Below the pieces are notes generated by a model that did no database searches, had not been told where the DNA came from, and saw nothing but the letters and a program-made list of their open reading frames with translations. 64,000 nt of DNA from Agapanthus africanus (Eukaryota; Streptophyta; Magnoliopsida; Asparagales; Amaryllidaceae). A program made the translations under genes and the position numbers. This document shows positions 11,403 through 22,893 of the stretch, in pieces. Within the stretch, counting starts at the first letter, position 1; the number at the start of each line of letters is the position of its first letter. Where the stretch lies: NCBI GenBank assembly GCA_030015575.1, contig CM057347.1, positions 406,752,248 through 406,816,247 on the forward strand. The letters are read 5' to 3'.

Positions 11403-11716
11403 GGCTTACAAATTTACACTTGGCCCCTTGGGCTTTACAAAATGGCAGTTTGTCCATCCTATGCCTCATGTGCTTATTTCTTTTTGCACATGAGCCATGG
11501 GCTTTACAAAAATTTGGATTTATGCCTATTTTCCTTATATTTATTCATTAAAATTATTTATTAAATAATTTTCTTCTAGGCATGGAGGAGGCCGGCCTTT
11601 TCATGCTTGGGCTCAACTTGGGCATGGGCCTACTTAGCTTGGGCTTGGGTCCACTTGACTTGGAGTTGATTTTGATTTTGACTTTTTCAACCGGGGTATA
11701 ATTTTTTACCCCAACA

Positions 11717-12500
11717 GTGGTACTTTGTGAGATCACACAAGAGTCCACAACAATAGCTATTTAGAATTGGCTGGAGTCCTTTTACAATAAGAAATCTCTC
11801 ACGAACCTTCTCTACCTCAAGCAGAGGTTGTACACCTTGAGATGAAGGAAGGGACTTCCGTCAAACATCTATGTCAATGAGCTAAATCATATTGTGATGA
11901 ACTTGTGAAATATGGAGGTGAAGATCGACAATGAAGATCATGCGATGATTTTATTGTGCTCTTTGACCACTGAGTTCGGGCAGTTTGTGAAATCTATGGT
12001 GTATGGCTGAGATAAGTTATCTTTGTAAGATGTCAAGGCAGGTTTGCATAGTGAGGCATTGAGGGAAAAGGTGTTCGGTGACAAAGAGAGTTCGAGCGAC
12101 ATCATGTTTGCTAGAGGCCGCTCGGTGAAGTGAAAAGATGATGGTTCTAAGTAGTCAAGAAGCCGGGTGAATGGCAAGTGTAGATATTGCAAAGAAATAG
12201 GACATTGGAAGTTGGATTGTCTGAAATTAAAAGGGAATGAAAAGAAGATTTCTTCCACCACTGCAGTCGCAGAGGAAGATTCAGATGAGGGCAGTGATAG
12301 TTCGGTTCTATCGGTAAGTGCGACTTCAGATGTACATGATTCTTGGATGATGAATTCAGAGAGCTCGTTCCAAGTGACTCCGCATCGGAGTTGGTTTGCT
12401 AGATATTGTTTAGTTGTTGGAGGCTTGGTCTTCATGAAGAATGATGCGTCTAGCAAAGTTGTTGGGGTGGGCACAGTTCGGATTCACATGCATGATGCGA
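11717..12500 (+). pseudogene. gag: gag 3' part and protease remnant of element A
   Basis: Gag resumes at the TSD and reads through the copia-typical segment NKKSLTNLLYLKQRLYTL with stops and frameshifts. The zinc knuckle CRYCKEIGHWKLDC (12179-12220) has intact C-x2-C-x4-H-x4-C spacing. The protease region follows (HRSWFARY, NDASSKVVGVGTVRI). At the active site, the expected D-S-G is replaced by N-S-E in SWMMNSESSF, so the protease would be inactive even without the frameshifts. Confidence 0.75.
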
Positions 12501-14488
12501 TAGTTTGGAAATTGATAGGTGTCAGGCAGTGCTAGATTTGAGGAGGAACTTGGTCTCTTTAGGGGCTTTGGCAGGGTTTGGCTACAAGTGCATGGCTGTC
12601 AGAGATTCTATGAGGATTTTCAAGGGTGCTCTGATTGTCATGAAAGCAAAGATGGTTGGGAATCTATATTTTCTTCAGGGACAGACAGTTGTATGATATA
12701 TTGTCGAAGTTTCTACCAGTCAGACAGTTCAGATTCGGTTAGGATGTGGCATCATCGATTGGGTCATATCAGTCAGACGAGTTTGAATGTGCCTTGAAAG
12801 AGGCAGTTACTTGGAGGTGGAGAGTTCGACATGATATATTTCCGTGAGGACTGTTAGAAGAAGATGCAGGTGGTTTCGACACTGGATTGTTCTCGAGGTG
12901 GAGTCCTTCATGGATGACTTCTCGAGAAAGTTTTGGGTATACATTTTCAAACCCGAGGCTAAGAATTTTTGGATGTTCAGAACGGCCGTGTTGGATTTGC
13001 AGCTCAGGAAGCGCGTTGAGATTTTCAGTCTGATTTTAGCGGAAGGTTCACTTTGCAGGGATTCAGAAGATTGTGTAGGAGGGAGAGGATCATGCATCAA
13101 TACACCACTTTTGGAGATCCTCAGTCAAATGGCATTGCAGAGCGGATGTCTTGAACTGTTGGGAAGAACAAACTTTAAGGCTTATGGCTAAGCTTCGGAG
13201 GGAGTTTTGGGCTGGAGCTCTATCTACTGCCGAATACCTCATCGATCGGTCACCATCTTCGGCGGTAGATATGAAAATTCTCGAGGAGTTATAGGCAGGA
13301 AGAGCTAGAGATTACTCAGAGCTTCGTGTTGTTGGGTGCACTGAGGAGCCGATAGTAGAGAGATGTTCTATTGTCGACTTAGGAGGCGAAGAAAAGGATA
13401 CAGATCGTGGTGTTCTGGGACCTAGAGTAGAGTAATCAGCTAAGTGACATTCATTAAGTCTGTGATACTTCGAAGAAGACAGACTCGGTCAAATGGTGAA
13501 TGGAGAACATGTATTTCGCTAAGAGAGGTGGAGTTCTAAGTTCCAGTCTGGGTTTTGAGAGATGAGGTGGTCGATACATTGATTCAGGTGGAGAGTCCAG
13601 TACAACCAGTGGTGTAGAGGCCGACAAGAGTTAGGCGCACAGGAGTGGTTAGGGACAAATCTCCAAGGAAAGTGGATTGAGAGTTCGGCAAAAAGAATGC
13701 ACATATGATTCGTCGGATGGAGAGTGTCATGGATGGGGAGTTGCTTCGGTTGCAGCAGAGTATCAAGCAGGTTCTAGCTCGGTATGGGATGGAGAAGACT
13801 TGGCCCGTGTCTTCTTACTTATAGACGCACTTTAGGATTTCGACGTTGTTATCACCAAGGTCAGATGCAGATAGAGATCACGTATCTTTAGTTCATATGC
13901 GAGTGCAGAGGTTGGTGTGGGATGCACGCAGCCGAGTATTGCACATGCAGTTGGAGCAGTCAATAGATACTTGACTATTTTGAGCGGAGACCATTGGCAG
14001 GTTGTGGAGTAGATCCTAAAATACTTAAAAGAAAGTGAAAGGTTCAGCTCGTCATTCAGTGGAGGCAGTGTTGATGGGTGTATCGTGACAGTGTATGGTG
14101 ATAGGAGCAGATAGAGGCCGACGACAGGTCACACGTTGGACACGGATGCCATGCCAGGTAGATCAACGCTTCAGTCTGTTATCGCGGTTTCAACAATAGG
14201 GCATGGTTGATAGCCGTCATGGAGACTGTTAGGGAGGCCATCGATTTGCAGAGATTTTTGGGATTGGGTGTTCTAGAGAAGGTTAGAGTGTTCTTCTTGG
14301 AGGCTGAGAAGAAGGTAATGTCTCTTATGGAGGTTGGTACCCTAGATAATCCGGCAGATGCATTGCTGAGATAGTTTCAGTCCAAGTTTAAGTTTTTCCT
14401 AGTAGATTGTTAAGGTGCCTTCGGGAATAAGAAGACGTGGACAAAGTTCCATCGTGTTGAGAAAGTGAAGAGATTATTGCAAATTTGA
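12501..14488 (+). pseudogene. pol: pol remnant of element A (integrase and RNase H pieces; RT mostly deleted)
   Basis: Recognisable pieces in several frames are: the pre-integrase domain (RRNLVSLGALAGFGYK; MWHHRLGHISQTSL near 12745-12790), the integrase end (FGDPQSNGIAERM near 13110-13150), the post-integrase text, the end of RT (AHAVGAVNRYL near 13930-13970) and RNase H (TGHTLDTDAMPG, LQSVIAVST near 14120-14195). The RT palm with YVDD is missing, so there is a large internal deletion. Many stop codons. Confidence 0.7.
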
Positions 14489-14490
14489 AT

Positions 14491-14502
14491 CAAGATGGAG
14501 AT
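14491..14502 (+). other. Polypurine tract of element A
   Basis: CAAGATGGAGAT immediately before the 3' LTR start TGTTGAAATTTG; primes plus-strand DNA synthesis. Confidence 0.7.
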
Positions 14503-14640
14503 TGTTGAAATTTGATTTAAATTCGGATGAGTTAAGATTAAATGTAATCTATTTAGTTTAGATTTAAATATAATTTCTATATTAAATTCATATTTATCTC
14601 TAATTTAAATATGAATTTATTTCCTAGCATTTATTTACCT

Positions 14641-14648
14641 TATAAATA
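14641..14648 (+). promoter_or_regulatory. TATA box in the 3' LTR of element A
   Basis: TATAAATATGAGG in an AT-rich LTR, about 140 nt from its start; the matching part of the 5' LTR is lost. Confidence 0.5.
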
Positions 14649-14738
14649 TGAGGTTTTCTTTAGAGACGACCAAGCACGGTCGCGGATAGAAAGAGTTTGT
14701 GTAAGAGAGGATATTTATCTGTAAAGGAGGGTGAGAAG

Positions 14739-16944
14739 TGTAGGGTTCCTAGGCACACTAATGAGGTCTCACAAGGTATCAACCATACCAATTTCAAATT
14801 TTAACGGTGCCGAGAAACCCTAACAAGATCGTTGGCTAGATTTTTAGGCGACAAAGCAAACTAGTTAACACTTAACTACAAGAATACGGAAATACAACCT
14901 TTGTAGATCCGGTCCTCCACCTCCACGGCTCCGTGATGAAGTCCTCTCCGCTGTCCAAATCAAATCCCGGACTCTAGCGTCGGCTTCATCGGAGAAAGAG
15001 CGGGCTAGGTCATCGACGACGTGCCGAAGATGATCTACGTCGAGGCATCGCTAGATCAAGCTCCACCTTCACCAAGCCATGAAAACTTGTGAAGGAAACA
15101 CCCTATACTACTTGGCAAGAGGTAGAGGATGAAGAAATAGGAAGTGGGTTCACTTTAGAATTGGATTTCTCACTCATTTTCATCAATCACCATTGATGAA
15201 ATGAAGCTTTCTTCATGAAAGAAGATGAAGAAGATGAAGATAATATTATGATAAGTTAATTTGAATATAATAGAAAAATCCATTCTTATCATAATATTAA
15301 CCATGGTCAAGTGTAGAGAACTAACTAAGGTTTAAGTGAATGGTTAGGGTTAAGCATAAGACAAAATGGTCACTTTAGTCAAAGCTTCATGAAGCTTCAA
15401 AGATAAAACAAAACTAGCAACCATTTTCCTTTTTTCTTTCCAAAACAAATAAATAAATAAATAATAAAGAAAAGCAAAACCCTAATCATTAACTTAACCA
15501 TGGTTTAATCTTTACACTTAACCAAGTTAACATGCATCATCAAACATGATACAACCAAGTGCACAAAAGTATATCACATATACAACTTGTGCAATCCAAG
15601 TGAGAAAATCCATATAAAGTGAACCAATACTAGTTAATGCAAAGTAATATATCAAATATATAATTATACATTAAGTCATTAAATCAACACTTGATTCAAT
15701 GATCCGGTCATGTCGCACATAACCGACTAGTATCCAATGTATCGGCTTATCGAATCAATCCTTGATTCGATAACTAGGTTATATCGCATACAACCATTCG
15801 ATACAATCATCGCGAGAATAGAATACGGTATCACATACACGCATTATTCTCGGTCCCGCACATATCTCATATGCGCTCCTATTTCGTTTCGCTTGAGCCA
15901 GGAAACCCCTGTGTAGGACTCTAAAGACTCGTCAATACGCCGGCAGCAGATGATGATCATATCAAGCACCCACAAGCCGGAAGCGGTCTGCTAAACGTAA
16001 CGGCCACCCGGGTATTGAGCGATCTGAAGATCGACGAGCAAGCCCGCTCACACTCCAGTGAATCCAACCAGTAACACTACCGTACAGTCCGGTCTGATCG
16101 TCTGATATGTCGCATATCTCGCCTAGGGGTGGTAAACGTCAGACCCCAATAGCTCGATAAGTCGTGTCGATATGAGGTCTATAACAATTCGAGAAACTAC
16201 TGGTAACACTTACCAGTAAATCTCAGCAACCCTGGCCAGGGATTTCCTGTTATAGCCAATCGAACACAGCGCAACATCAACCCCCTATACCGGGAGAGAC
16301 GAATCCCCTCCTATCGCTCATTGCCTCCATGTGACTCGGGAATGTACCCAAAAACCACCGTTTTGCACGCCCTCTTGGACGTGGTAAGATGGAAATCAAA
16401 GCACAGTGGGAACCACACAAGACTCTATGACGATCTCGGGTCAACAGACTACTCTGTACCAGTGTCACCAGAGAACTGCCATCTGACGTAAGGTATAATA
16501 CCATCTGGGAGTTCTCGGTGAGTCCGTCCAGTGTACCCAGTCTCCACTGAGCACCCGTATATCATCTCTGATGTCAAACACCGATGGATATGGGATCATC
16601 CATCGCCCATCTGTATGGGTCGAGAAGGTACACGCTAGTCTACTCTGGTATATCGATGCCCCGTCTCGATACACCCACGACTAGGGACTTTGAAGGATGT
16701 ACTTATGGACTACCATGTCCCCACTAGTATGATCCGCATCATAGTCCAGGTAGTCAAGTACACATCCTAAGGGCTTTACCAACATGTAACAGAGAGACAA
16801 TCAGTGTATACGTTAAGGTAAAGTGCAACCAGATAGCATACTATCATGTCGAGCAAGAAAGTCCTCCCTATATATGTCCCAGCATCCACTACAATATACA
16901 TCCAATGTAAAGTAATGTCCTCTAGGGCATACATATAACTAACA
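14739..16944 (-). repeat. 3' LTR of C1
   Basis: 2206 bp, TGTAGGGTTCCTAGGCAC...ATATAACTAACA on the plus strand. Followed by the PPT at 16945. Confidence 0.92.
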
Positions 16945-16959
16945 ATCTCCCACTTGCAC
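16945..16959 (-). other. Polypurine tract of C1
   Basis: GTGCAAGTGGGAGAT on the minus strand, directly before the 3' LTR. Same tract as in C2 (34719-34733) and C3 (59864-59877). Confidence 0.85.
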
Positions 16960-19741
16960 TAGGGCCATCTAATAGCAGTGGTTGTAGTATCTCATACTCA
17001 ACCATCCCATAAAAGTCTCTCTCTGGGAATAGGCCTTCGTGAGTGGATCCGCCGTGTTATCTTCTGAGTCTGCTCTCCTAGCCTCGATCACACTGGAGAT
17101 CAACCATCTCCATGATCATGTGACACTGCCTTAGAATATGTCTGGATCACTGATGGGACGGGTGTTCCTTGGCACAAGCCACAACTCCATTGTCACACAA
17201 TGGGAGGAACTTAGTTCATCTCATGAACCAATATACATCCAGACTGCCTCTTTGGTAGCATCTTAAGTAGCGATGTATCCTGCCTTTATCGTCTAGTATG
17301 TCACGGTATCTAGCTTGGAACTCTTCCAACATACCGTCCCTTTACTGAGGGTAAAGACAATGCCTGTGACTGACATTCAGTCGTCTTTATCACCCTGGAA
17401 CATTCCAGTGATTCTCCCTAGGGTCGATTGATACCTTCTCACTACAACTAGTGAGAATCCTAACATCCATTTAGATCTATCTCATAGATCCAAAACCTAG
17501 GATTTAGTAGGTATCACTTTGATCCTATTTGGAGAATCATTGTGATAAGCGGAGATTGATCGAGCGTAGCATAGGAAACTCCTTCCCTATCAAGAGTATG
17601 TCATCCACGTACTCTACGAGGATCGTCACCATACTCCCTACTACCTTTTTGTTTATACAAGGTTCATCTACCATTTTGATGATGTCAACTTCTTTGACTA
17701 ATTCATCAAAACAGACGTTCCAACTCCGCGATGCCTGCTTTATCCTATAAACATCTTGTACACGTTTCCGCTGCTCCCACTGTCTACGAAGCCCTCTGGC
17801 TGTGTACTTATAGACTCTCTCTTCTAAAACATCATTTAAAAAAGCAGTCATGACACCCAACCGCCAGATATCGTAGTCATGGTATGTAGCCGTGGCAAGT
17901 AGGATCTAGATGGACTTAAGCATAAGTACTGGAAAAGGTTTCATCATTATCCACAGCTGGTCAATGATGCAAACTTTTAACAAGTCTAGTTTTGAAAGTC
18001 TCAACTTTTCGATGTACACCAAGTAATCTTCTCAAGATATACTTGCTCCTGATGGGGATTTAACCCTTCAGATATAGCAACCAAAGTCCATACTTTGTTG
18101 GTGTATAAGGATTCCATCTCAGATCGCTAAGCATCCAGCCATTCTTACAGAGTCCCACTCCTGATGGCCTGCTCAAAACTAGTTGGGTCATCATCTCATG
18201 ATGCAATCTTCGCTCCCACTGTCATAGAGAAACCAAAGTATCCCTCAGGTGGGTGAGGAACCCTACTAGATCGGCGGAGAGGCTGAGGTTCGTTGGTAAC
18301 TATTGAATCCTTTGGTTCTGTCAAATCATCAGCTGCAGTTTTGTATAGCTGGAACCTTTCCAGTTCTACATAACAGACCTTGCCTCGAGCTTGTCCGGAT
18401 TTTGCTTTTAGACATAGGCAGGACAACCCCAAATCTTAACTAACTTAAGAGATGGGCTCTTCCCTTATCATATCAAATATGAAGTGGTAGGCAACTGATT
18501 TGATTGGAACCCAATTCAATTGGTATGCAGCTTCTCAAGTGCATAACTCCCAAAAGGAAATAGATAACTCAGTAGTACTCATCATAGAGCACACCTTATC
18601 ATATAGGGTGAGATAGCTCCGCCCCGATATACCATCGTGCTATGGTGTATACGAAGGAGTAATGCTGAGAGAGAATCTCATTCTCCTTTGGAATAATCCA
18701 GGATTTTCGTGCTCAAGTATTCTCCTCCTCGATCACATCAAAGGACATAATACTTATACCCGTGTTTTGGTTCTTTACTTCTAACTTATATTCTGTGAAT
18801 ATCTCAAAAGGTTCAGACTTGTGTTTCAACAAGAACATATGTCTGAATCTAAAGAGATTATCAAAGAATGTAATGAAGTACAAAGAACCGGTCTTGGCAA
18901 ATGTAGACAGGGGACCTACATACATCAACATGTATCATCCCAAGAGTTCATTAACTCTTTCTCTGTTTCCATTAAACGGAGCTATGGTCATCTTATCTCT
19001 GTGACATGACTGGCGAGTTTCACAAGATGTAAATTCAAACTAATTTAAATATGCATCTTTATGTAACTCTAGCTAGTCGTGTCACATTGATCTGACCTAG
19101 TCTATAATACCTCAAGAAGGAATCGTTCATTCTGAACTCTTCCTCTTGTGTGTGTTCAGTATACTAAAGAACTGTAGTTTGATTTAGAACATTAATGCTT
19201 TTAGATAACGTGCCTGAACCGATCAACTTTTGATATAGGAAATATTCAAAACATTATCCAACAATACAAAATTTTATCATTTCTTTACTAATAAAGAGAC
19301 TGATATGATTTTGTATATCAGGTTCAGTATCTAATAACATTCATTCAGAATCAATGTATTTGGAATACAGGGTGACAGTGACCAACAGACTTGGCTGCAA
19401 CTCTTGTCCCGTTTTCTGCCTCATGAAACTTATCACCCGTTCTCGGTTCTCTACCTTTCTGTAGCCCTATGTAACAGATTACATATCTGGGATCCTGATC
19501 TGGTATCACATACCCAGGACATAAAGGATACTGAGAAACAGTTCTTTGTAATGAACACACCCGAAGAAGATGCATCATATGCACTTCCTTCGTTTGGGCG
19601 GCACGGGAATTCTGGTAATCCCCAATTTCCTGCTCTGTCTTATAACAATTATAAGTTGGAGCGGGACCAACGTTCTCCAGCTCAGTATAACAAGCGGGTT
19701 CGGTCAATAATCCGTATTATTATCTTGATTAAGGCGTGATA
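16960..19741 (-). pseudogene. pol: pol remnant of C1 (protease, integrase, RT, RNase H pieces)
   Basis: Aligns in order with C2 pol. The N-terminal part (19707-19351) matches the C2 start (EPACYTELENVGPAPTY; VAAKSVG), but the protease DTG is lost. Then come an integrase piece (18931-18713: YFITFFDNLFRFRHMFLLKHKSE), a linker piece (18432-18196: EPQPLRRSSRVPHPPE), an RT piece with intact YVDDILLIG (17860-17537) and a decayed RNase H down to 16960. There are many stops and frameshifts, and about 0.5 kb is missing relative to C2. It cannot supply enzymes. Confidence 0.85.
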
Positions 19742-20073
19742 TGGTCGCTACCTGGAGAGAGAGAGAAGAAAACACTCAGCGTATGCTCTTGCAAGATCAG
19801 ATTGGTTATTATTTTATCTAATCAGGATGGCTCCCACTGCTTTTTATCAAATCTTCCTTCAAACCCTAAAAGGATAGACTAGCCGGGATTAATTACACGC
19901 TACAAGTTCGCCAATCTTTCAGCCAGGCCAGTGTCGGTACTTTGAGGGAGGTCCCCCGTACTTTCGCACGAACCTAATTAATGTAAACCTCGTTTTCCCA
20001 GAGGCGTAACCCCGTTGACACCTTTCTAGACACCTACTCGATCGGCTAATTGTAATGTGTAAAACTCTCCCAG

Positions 20074-20088
20074 GAGTAACAATTACTC
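20074..20088 (-). other. GAGTAA hairpin (C1)
   Basis: GAGTAA-TTG-TTACTC in sense. C2 has GAGTAA-GAG-TTACTC at 46888-46902 and C3 has GAGT...ACTC at 56282-56295. Confidence 0.5.
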
Positions 20089-20182
20089 GCAGCGGGTATC
20101 GGGATCCAACTATCTCATAGAAGGTATGCAATCTCATTGCAAATTTCAACACTTGAAATTCCCGATAATATTTTGCTCCGAA

Positions 20183-20392
20183 CGATCTATGACCTTGACA
20201 AGGTCAACAAACCATAGATCGCAAGTCAAGTTCAACCCGTCATTTCTTGATTGAATCAAACCCACCCGCACGACCCTTGACAAGGTCAACAAGGCCGCAC
20301 GACTACCCTAACCCAATCTGCATCATATGCATAAGCAGATAAATACTGGTTAGCTACCGCACACTGCGCCTTGACAATTTCAACAAACGCAG
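20183..20392 (-). other. Triple-hairpin array in the C1 leader
   Basis: Three hairpins at 20183-20221 (9-bp stem CGATCTATG/CATAGATCG), 20267-20301 and 20364-20392 (CTGCG/CGCAG). Each encloses a near-identical inner sequence, in sense TTTGTTGACC-TT-GTCAAGG, itself able to form TTGAC/GTCAA. Counterparts are at 46993-47209 (C2) and 55931-56140 (C3). Confidence 0.75.
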
Positions 20393-20531
20393 CACGAATA
20401 CTAAACAGGACTTATCTGAAATGACGGAGGGCTACGACAGGTTTTTCTGAAAACCTATTGCGTAATGAACTTGATATCGTTGTAGAATCAAATGATTTTA
20501 AAATGGAGTGTTTTTTAGGCTTTTCTAGTTT

Positions 20532-20770
20532 TGCTAAAGGAGTCACTCCCGGTGAAGGGATCGTCGGTCCTTTCCTCGTCGAATGAGGTGCAGGATATAT
20601 CATATATATCACTGTACAAAGCAAAAACACTTAAAAGCAATCAAAAGACAAACCGAGTGTGTAGCATCTGCCAGTTATTGCTAAAGGAGTCACTCCCGGT
20701 GAAGGGATCTCGGTCCTTTCCTCATCGAATAAGGTGCAGGATATATCACATATACCGCTGTGCAAAGCAA
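20532..20770 (-). repeat. Two direct copies of a 92-nt leader module (C1)
   Basis: Copies at 20532-20624 and 20679-20770, 147 nt apart. The core in sense is GATCCCTTCACCGGGAGTGA followed by a TCCTTTAGC end. The reading frame differs between copies and between elements, so conservation is at nucleotide level. Confidence 0.7.
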
Positions 20771-20939
20771 GAACTGTAGCTACCTGTTTTATTTTGAAAT
20801 TCGATTCTACAACATCTTAGGTTTCTTTTATTTCATTATTCACATTAATGAAGTCCTATCATTTAAGTACCTAAACATCACAGATAAATACGACGTACAC
20901 TTATGCCATCCGCATTCGTCTCAATGTCCCCTCGTGCAC

Positions 20940-20960
20940 CGTTAGGTTAGGTAACTAACG
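20940..20960 (-). other. CGTTAG hairpin (C1)
   Basis: CGTTAG/CTAACG stem with a 9-nt loop. The same 21-nt layout is in C2 (47757-47777) and C3 (55362-55382). C4 (29823-29843) carries a compensated stem CGTAAG/CTTACG. Confidence 0.65.
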
Positions 20961-22645
20961 GCAGAGCGGGGCAGGGCTAGCGCGGGTGTAAAACATAAGT
21001 AACGCCTATATAATATATCATATATACTATATACAGTATCTATCACAGAACATATCATGATCACATCACAGATATCGCAGCAGAAGAATCATATGAAATA
21101 TTGGATATACTAGGACGTCCGTGTTTTCAATACGAGCCAGTATAAAACACGGATTCCACGGTCGCGATGAATAGCCAAACCCACACCCCTAGACCCCTAC
21201 GAGAGCAGCAATTAACCCTACCAATTCTAGAGTTAGGAGACCCGGACTCGACTCCTCGAGTTGGTCTCCCACTGGACTCCAGAACCCGGTTACTTGTGCT
21301 CCCCTCCTTGGGTCTATCCTAGTGCGGAAAAGTAAATAATATACAAAGGGTGACATCTTCCGCAACCTGGAAGTGCCCCAATAAAAGAATATTACATACA
21401 AGTTTTTACATGAATGAAAATGAAAAACACTCATCTCACATAAAAACCCCCGGCTATTCAAACACGACGATCCAATATAACATATCCAGCAACACATAAC
21501 ATCACATGTCATCAACGTAAGTAAATATGCGCATCCCAATTGTCGTTGACATATAGCAACGAAACCGGCGATATCACATATTACACTTACGGTCACAGAA
21601 AAGAAAGTGTAAAACTACAACAGTTGGAATCCGCAACCTCCTCAGACATCGCATGCCTGACCAAATGAATTCTTTAGACATCGCATGCCTAACAATTATA
21701 AACCCCACATTTTAGTCTCAAAATCGAAAACACTTTTCAATATAAAGTCGGGCAATTCAACAAGATTCCCGACATTTTGATCGAATGCTCGTCGCAAACT
21801 TCAGTAGACGGCCGCACCCCCGACGCCATCGACAAAGTGCACCAAGGCGGAACACCGCTACCGCGAGCACCCGGACGGATGCTTTCGGCGACGGGGTTCT
21901 CCTACAGTCACTTGGTCGGGGCTATGGAGTGAGGCTGTCTATTAAGTTTACCCGGCGAGTATTCGCGTACGCTACGTGATTGCGACGGACTTTTGATCAC
22001 ATCAAAATTCTGTGGCAACCGATCAAGTGAGACTAAACTGCTATGTTTACAACATTCATTCAGTTATCTCATAACTTCTTGTGAATTCCAATTATTGTAT
22101 CACATTCCAGATAATTAGAAAATGTTAAACTTTCCGATTGAACATTCGAACACCCAAGTTTTCCCGAAACAGATCAACTCTTGAAATAAGTCTAAAAACA
22201 TTCAGTTCGTGCCTCAGTACCAACGGTCCAGCCGTAGAAGGGTCAAGCCAACGCCTCATATGTGGCACGCCGTACTGCCCCAAACCCTAAGGTTCAAAGG
22301 GCAGTTCAAGATGGTCACATAATCGAGTTAAGGTTTGTTGTCTTCTAGAGGGTCCATCGAATTACTTGCACTACTTAGAACGTCTTTAAACTACGGAAAA
22401 ATCCAACACTTGGAAATTTCCCGACAGGGGAAAAATTGGGTATTTATATCCGGTCGAACTTTTTAACATATTCAAAAATTATCCGGAAAGCCACATAGAC
22501 AAAATCTGATACTCCGATCGAAACACCGAATCCCCAAAACAACCCCAAAACACTCATCTCTATAATAAATATTAAAATATCCCAGAAAATACAGCACAAC
22601 TAAGGAGGAATTACTGTGAAACTTTTACTGTGAGACTCGACCGTA

Positions 22646-22697
22646 CGGCCGCGGAACCGCCGCATGAGCCATGCTCATGCCGCGGAACCGCGGCGGT
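22646..22697 (-). other. GC-rich palindrome pair (C1)
   Basis: GGCCGCGGAACCGCCG and GCCGCGGAACCGCGGCGG, separated by a CATGAGC...GCTCATG inverted repeat. About 190-245 nt downstream of the primer site in sense. See the D7 LTR and C2/C3 counterparts. Confidence 0.7.
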
Positions 22698-22880
22698 TTA
22701 GATGAATTAGGTCCACGAAATTTACAGTAATTCCTACAAAACCCTGCTTAATTTTCTGCATATTTTTAATTTCGAAAAATCCAGATTTTTAAAAATTGGA
22801 CAGAGAGCAATTTGGAAATGGGTTTTCGGGTTCGTTCGGACTTCAAACTCCGTCTAGTCTTCGCCTAAGGCTCTAGCTAG

Positions 22881-22892
22881 GCTCTGATACCA
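22881..22892 (-). other. Primer-binding site of C1
   Basis: TGGTATCAGAGC in sense, one base after the 5' LTR; perfect match to the copia initiator tRNA-Met motif. Confidence 0.9.
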
Positions 22893-22893
22893 C

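Larger units (their letters stand above)
7488..11716 (-). repeat. Second LTR-type insertion in the gag of A (about 1.37 kb, itself interrupted)
   Basis: Bounded by TGCAGAGTG... and ...ACCCCAACA with a perfect TSD GTGGT (7483-7487 and 11717-11721). Removing it restores the gag frame. Without the nested solo LTR (7845-10706) it is about 1367 bp. Read on the minus strand it opens TGTTGGGGTAAAAAATT, a copia-style LTR start, and has a TATA box at 11396-11402. No internal coding region is present, so I read it as a solo LTR. It carries GC-rich palindromes (10775-10840) and a palindromic tandem repeat (10895-11040). Confidence 0.65.
19742..22880 (-). other. Long structured 5' leader of C1
   Basis: 3.1 kb between primer site and pol start with no gag frame. 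In sense order it holds: GC-rich palindrome pair (22697-22646), one CTAGAATTGG...CGTAGGGGT module (about 21240-21187), CGTTAG hairpin (20960-20940), two copies of a roughly 92-nt module (20770-20679, 20624-20532), triple hairpin (20392-20183), AATTTCAA hairpin (20160-20142) and GAGTAA hairpin (20088-20074). The same order is found in C2 and C3. Confidence 0.75.

Noticed and set aside
12179-12220. Host CCHC zinc-finger gene
   Set aside because: The knuckle sits in a gag remnant between recognisable copia gag and protease text with frameshifts on both sides.
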